A DNA stretch of 64,000 nucleotides from positions 1,309,820-1,373,819 of the forward strand of contig KL647309.1 of assembly GCA_000727475.1 (NCBI GenBank). The letters run 5' to 3'. Each line of letters opens with the position of its first letter. The first letter of the stretch is position 1. This DNA comes from Sarcocystis neurona (Eukaryota > Apicomplexa > Conoidasida > Eucoccidiorida > Sarcocystidae). Below, piece by piece: positions 60,901 through 64,000 of the stretch. Both the position numbers and the translations under genes were made by a program. The notes under the pieces are model-generated. The model saw only the letters and a program-made list of their open reading frames with translations. It had not been told where the DNA came from and ran no database searches.

Positions 60901-62521
60901 CTTCCCCGGCGTACACACTCTGCTGCGCGCGGGTCGCAGGGAGCCGCTGCCCTTCCTCCGGGCGGCTGCTGCTCCTGCTCTTGCCGTCGCTGCTGCTGCT
61001 CTCGCTGCTGCTGCTGTTGTTGTGTCCCCCGCCCTCGTCGCTTCTGTTTCTCTTGGTGCTGCTGCTGTCACTCCCGCTGCTGCTGCTATCACTGCTGCTG
61101 CGGCTATCGCGGCTGCTGCTATCACTGCTGCTGTTGCTGCTGGTGTTTGCGGTCTGACTGCGTGACTCTGGGCTGCTTCTCGCCATCGCGGAAGGGCGGA
61201 GGTCCTTGGCGCGTTGCTCGTCTGCTGCTGTCGAGGGGATGACTGCTCCCCACGAGTCCTTTTTTGTGCGAGCAGCACTCCTAGACGTACATGCTGGCGA
61301 AGTCGTTTCCTTCCTGCTCTCTACAACTTGCAGCAGAAATTACACCTGGGAGAGGCAGACGAGGCAACCGAAGAAGGACGTCATGGAAAAGGGACACGTT
61401 TATTTTCTTCGTCACTGTTATGGGGAGAAAACGGAGCACGAAGAGGAGGAGGCACAGGAGGAGACTACGAACACTTCTACACGTTGATCTCTCAGCGGCT
61501 AATATACGAAGAAGAGCGTACCAGGCGGGAACAAAGAAATTTTCACTGTGCCCTGAAGTCTGTGTATACCTTCCTTACCGCTGCTACAGAAATATACGCG
61601 CACATACATATCCACATACATGCGTGCATAAGAGTATATATGCATACATATATATATATATATACGCATGCATATGTATATATGTAGTTATATGAATGAA
61701 CAGCTACTCATTCGGGCACGCGGTGTACAGTGTGTGATACCGAAGAACTCTCATGAGAAAAGGGGAAATGGAAGAGAGGCAAGCAGGAAAGGAAGGGGAA
61801 GGACGTTTTACGCTCGGTGAGCAAAACGTGCAAAAGTCAACTTGCCTGTACACAGACCTTCTATAACTCACCCTCTCTATGCACACTATTACATACATAT
61901 ATATAGATATATATGTATTACATGAGTATACATATATATATATATATATAACATGAGTACTACGGAGCTCTACAGGTAGATTCTCATATATATATATATA
62001 TATATGTATGTATAGACGCGCCCAGTTCACATGCATACGTAAACATATATATGTATATATATATACATAGAGTAGGAGAGGACTATCTGTATACACATGT
62101 ATATGTATATATATATGTATTATAGTACTCTCGGAGAGGGTGAGTTATAGGAGATCTGTGTACGGGCAAGTTGACTTTCTTCACCAAACACAGACTTGTT
62201 CTTCTTTTTATTTTGCTTCCGGTTCTTCACTTCTTCATGAAACCTTTAAAGAGTTATTACCAGATACCAAGAGTTAATGTTAAAGTGAAAGCGGTGTGTC
62301 TCGTTACTTTTCCTGCTAGAGAATTGTGCGGACGTCAGAAGAGAAAGCGACAAATCGAAAGGAAAACAGGGAGAGTAAGACACTCATGGGCAACCTTCTG
62401 GCAATTTGTTACTGAAAGTATACCTTGCCTGTATACGTGGATGAAGAGAAGTGGCATGCAGGAATTCACCGGCGACAGATACACCCCCTGCAACATCTTC
62501 TCACTGCGCTGGCTGTTATAA
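54975..62521 (+). CDS. Unidentified plus-strand gene, at least six exons
   Basis: Candidate exons: 54975-55085, 55159-55228, 56469-56609, 59622-59791, 61334-61561, 62252-62521. The first four join in phase (2, 0, 0), as do the last two (0); the fourth leaves in phase 2, so one or more exons between 59792 and 61333 are missing. Acceptors at 59622, 61334 and 62252 have long C/T tracts. Readings include YVVRILPLEEHFIKVMRTGY, EEPVVLLHVRGSDKLLCSS, EVAGLPPSLPFPEARACCRK, GGDYEHFYTLISQRLIYEEE and VKVKAVCLVTFPARELCGRQ, with a final FSLRWLL before TAA. All are varied and protein-like but I recognise no family. Two minus-strand COA4-like exons sit in its introns. It might be two genes (54.9-59.8 and 61.3-62.5). 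Confidence 0.4.
55583..55883 (+). CDS. Basic open frame in the second intron (doubtful)
   Basis: ATG frame of about 100 codons, MERGSRPARVSRGKRHC through AEEEPSSAEKEKRSMGEERR, to a TAA-type stop. Protein-like in the middle but no splice or homology support; may be an alternative exon of the surrounding gene. Confidence 0.2.
56640..57560. repeat. Alternating TG/CA/TA DNA
   Basis: 56720-57300 is alternating purine-pyrimidine repeat, including a catacatacatacatg run at 56796-56840. 57300-57560 is ordinary sequence, the 3' flank of the COA4-like gene. Confidence 0.7.
57587..61186 (-). CDS. COA4: COA4-like twin-CX9C mitochondrial assembly factor
   Basis: Two exons, 61186-60822 and 57662-57587, join in phase 2 (donor gtagga, acceptor gtggagcag) to 146 aa ending at TGA. 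The C-terminal 45 residues form a CHCH fold: DKINRTGCASSYELLTDC then RDWSKCQKELHAFRRCC. Cysteines fall at 106/116 and 127/137, two exact CX9C pairs, and the TGC...DW order matches COA4 (CHCHD8), an intermembrane-space factor needed for cytochrome c oxidase assembly and imported by the MIA40 disulfide relay. Residues 1-95 are a Ser/Asp/Arg-rich extension (SSNSSSDSSSRDSRSSSD) with no counterpart in animal COA4, which is about 87 aa. The 3159-base intron falls between the two helices, exactly between the tyrosine-aspartate end of helix 1 and the DW of helix 2. Without this splice neither exon alone encodes a complete fold. Confidence 0.8.
57685..57905. repeat. CAG block with 21-bp units
   Basis: CAG-rich repeat directly upstream (minus sense) of the second COA4-like exon. 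Between about 57778 and 57840 it is a 21-base unit, cagcagcagaaacaaccgcgg, in three near-identical copies. It abuts the acceptor, so the acceptor's upstream sequence is CTG repeat instead of an ordinary pyrimidine tract. Confidence 0.85.
58640..58860 (+). repeat. Three degenerate copies of a ~65-bp unit
   Basis: The landmark catgtgg(a/g)agtgctgcttttata occurs at about 58693 and 58749, and as catgcgtgggggtggctgcttata at about 58815, each followed by (TA)n and a atgcgt/atgcat-ctt-atta segment. Confidence 0.75.
58938..59310 (+). repeat. ~210-bp degenerate duplication
   Basis: Copy one (about 58938-59100) and copy two (about 59150-59310) share the landmarks ctatg-ccacata-gt, acttgt-cctatgt-g, tatctagggaaa, atggatata-c-ttggcac and gtgaata-a. 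Offsets are 207-221 bases. Confidence 0.7.
60100..60245 (-). CDS. Leu-rich exon-like segment inside the COA4 intron (doubtful)
   Basis: The minus frame reads SLRLRESVGQLRRAVGG and then LLRVVAELRLCSPFLYEDRK, amphipathic and plausible. The antisense plus frame is Ser/Arg-rich. Splice sites are weak. It could be an alternative exon of the COA4-like gene or a missing plus-strand exon in the other frame. Confidence 0.2.
61570..62130. repeat. Alternating TG/CA/TA DNA
   Basis: Intronic repeat with long (TA)n runs (61929-61950, 61986-62006, 62046-62066). The segments actctcatgagaaa... at 61750 and ctctcggagagggtgagttatag at 62130 are small inverted relatives of ctataactcaccctctc at 61862. Confidence 0.7.
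61862..62150. repeat. Inverted repeat flanking TA-rich DNA
   Basis: ctataactcaccctctc (61862-61878) is the reverse complement of gagagggtgagttatag (62134-62150). A 255-base TA-rich spacer separates the arms, and beyond them 61830-61860 (caaaagtcaacttgcctgtacacagac) pairs with 62153-62178 (gatctgtgtacgggcaagttgactttc). The whole is a large imperfect palindrome of about 350 bases. Confidence 0.85.
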
Positions 62522-62559
62522 AAATTCATGACGAAAGCACTCCTACTTCCATATAAAGC

Positions 62560-63060
62560 GAATACCTAGCCAGTATATACCCGTATATCAACTCATACAT
62601 ATATATGCGTGCCGGTATAACCACTCATATGCATATACATAGATATGCATAGCAGCATATCCACTCATATACATATATGTAAGTGGATGTGGAGGAAACT
62701 GAAGTCCTTTTATCTCCATGTGATGAGAACCCGTAGCTAATACGTACCGATGTACCCACTCCTATACACCCTGTAATATGTGGATGTTCCTGGATGTGGA
62801 CATAGACAGATATGTGGGATTTATACGGAATATAAAATATATGTGTACAATATCTGCGGGTGGACGCAGACATGCACAGATGTGTGTGAGGGAGAGACAC
62901 GGTGATAGTACGGCGCTCATGAGCGAGGTTATACGAAGGTGTGCAGGGGTGTGGACATACAGAGATGTGCAGGATCTACATAACATATATTTAAGTGGAC
63001 ATGAGCGGAAGCAGACATACACAGATATGTGTGGATTGTGTGTGTACTAGCACGGCAGAG
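62560..63060. repeat. Degenerate TG/CA repeats
   Basis: Repeated ccactcatatgcatatac units (62560-62680) and acagagatgtgcagg / agacatgcacagatgtgtg units (62800-63030). No gene. Confidence 0.6.
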
Positions 63061-63098
63061 AAGGTGCTGCTGGCGAGCTGTCGGCTCTCTCACTGCAG

Positions 63099-63297
63099 CA
63101 TATGGGACAGCAACGGTTTAGAGCAGTCCGTGTCCTTACTGAAAGAGCACTCAGCGAAGAGCCCTTCAGTTTTGCCAGAGAAAGAAGGCGAGGGAGAGAA
63201 CGGGAGAAATACACATACGTCCACAGATGGATGGAAGAGTAACGAGAAGTGCAGCCACAGCACGAGACTTCCCCAGCCAGCAGTCAGTCGGCTTTGA
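63099..63297 (+). CDS. Terminal exon of an unidentified plus-strand gene
   Basis: After the acceptor ctctctcactgcag the frame (entry phase 2) reads IWDSNGLEQSVSLLKEHSAK, then PSVLPEKEGEGENGRN and STRLPQPAVSRL before a TGA. It is varied, hydrophilic and protein-like. Upstream exons are not identified; the gene modelled to end at 62521 would need an alternative donor to reach it. Confidence 0.38.
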
Positions 63298-63539
63298 GAG
63301 TTTGCAGAGAGAAGAGGCGACGGAGAGAAATCGGTGTGCGCGAACGTAGGACGAGCGGGGTCGCCGCCGCTGCACAGTGTCATGAAGATGCAGAGAGAGA
63401 GAAGATACGGGGGAGAGGGCAAGGCGAGAAAGGGAGAAAGCGACACATATCTTCCTATATAAATATATACTACATCTACTGCATATACACACCCACGCAC
63501 ACACAAGAACGTCCCCGAGAGAAAAAGGCGGAGTTATAG

Positions 63540-63885
63540 AGGGAGTCGTTGTGGCAATGCATGCGCTGCCACGTAAACTGCGGTGGAGTGTGGAGAGCCG
63601 GGTAGTCGCACAGCAGTTCCGTCGAGCAGGGGAATGCTCCTTTTCTCTGTTTGCAAGGTGCGAGTTTTGCAGGAAGAGAAGCATGCTCGCGATTTCGACA
63701 AAGTTCCCGGTTGTTTGCTGCAGTCCCGCTTCTCTGGACTCCGCTTTCCGCGTTGGCGTCCCCGTCCTCTCCTCCGCCGTTCGTTTTTCGGCGTCCCTCC
63801 TCGGCTTTTTGCGGTGTACGTACACCCTAGGAAGGCGCGCGACCGGAAAACAGGCCTCTGCGTCCCGGCCGAGACGCTTTTTCGT
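63540..63885 (-). CDS. Basic exon-like frame at the window's end
   Basis: Minus-strand frame after a possible cgtgtgctgcag acceptor at 63886: TKKRLGRDAEACFPVARLP, then RRDAEKRTAEERTGTPTRK, LQQTTGNFVEIASMLLFLQ and NREKEHSPARRNCC. Charged and protein-like. An upstream exon would lie beyond or near the window edge. It contains the GTGTACGTACAC palindrome, again read as V-Y-V-H. Confidence 0.35.
63814..63825. repeat. GTGTACGTACAC palindrome
   Basis: Exact copy of the 12-bp palindrome, followed by CCC as in the other exact copies. Confidence 0.9.
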
Positions 63886-64000
63886 CTGCAGCACACGCCA
63901 TGTGGGAGAGCACCTTCTCTTCCTTTTCTCTTCGTCGCCACGGCCGTTTACTGCGCTGGCCGTTTTTCCCGGAATTCTGCCGTATCCGCGGGAGCGGCAG

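Noticed and set aside
1..64000. tRNA and rRNA genes, telomere-type AAACCCT arrays
   Set aside because: I looked for conserved tRNA arms, rRNA cores and telomere-like heptamers and saw none that could be supported by eye.

Overview
The window looks like nuclear DNA of a coccidian apicomplexan, most likely Eimeria or a close relative. Three things point that way: genes broken by many GT-AG introns, very heavy CAG/CTG trinucleotide repeats that read as poly-Gln, poly-Ala or poly-Ser, and families with a eukaryotic character (PNKP, kanadaptin, a twin-CX9C mitochondrial assembly factor). The genus is inferred from style, not from a marker gene. There is a 567-base assembly gap at 37288-37854. Almost every gene here is split, so single open frames are a poor guide; I built models by matching acceptor and donor sites and checking that codon phase carries across each junction.

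Layout. 1-10 kb: repeat-dominated DNA (alternating purine-pyrimidine TG/CA/TA tracts, CTG/CAG blocks, a CTAT/CTAC array) with a few exon-like pieces. 10.09-10.84 kb: two exons of an unidentified minus-strand gene. 11.8-24.5 kb: one large minus-strand gene, modelled as six phase-consistent exons (1442 aa), an Ala/Glu-rich disordered N-terminal half followed by coiled coil, with introns of 0.8-2.7 kb full of repeats. 25.4-30.2 kb: a compact, low-repeat block of minus-strand genes with introns mostly of 55-250 bases (one unidentified soluble protein, two small membrane proteins) and one possible small plus-strand Cys-rich gene. 32.5-35.8 kb: PNKP, a DNA-end-healing 3'-phosphatase/5'-kinase, minus strand. 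36-45 kb: repeats, the gap and scattered exon-like pieces. 45.3-50.6 kb: a kanadaptin-like FHA protein, plus strand, whose FHA domain is cut by a 2.3-kb intron. 50.68-51.07 kb: an array built on the palindrome GTGTACGTACAC. 54.9-62.5 kb: an unidentified plus-strand gene interleaved with a minus-strand COA4-like twin-CX9C gene (57.6-61.2 kb). 62.5-64 kb: two more exon-like pieces.

The recognised genes have housekeeping roles (DNA end repair, a nuclear FHA adaptor, cytochrome oxidase assembly) and do not form a pathway together. What is unusual is the architecture: long introns made of alternating purine-pyrimidine DNA that has itself been duplicated locally many times, antisense genes whose exons sit in each other's introns, a 55-base intron that is mostly one perfect hairpin, and a dispersed palindromic motif with a local array.
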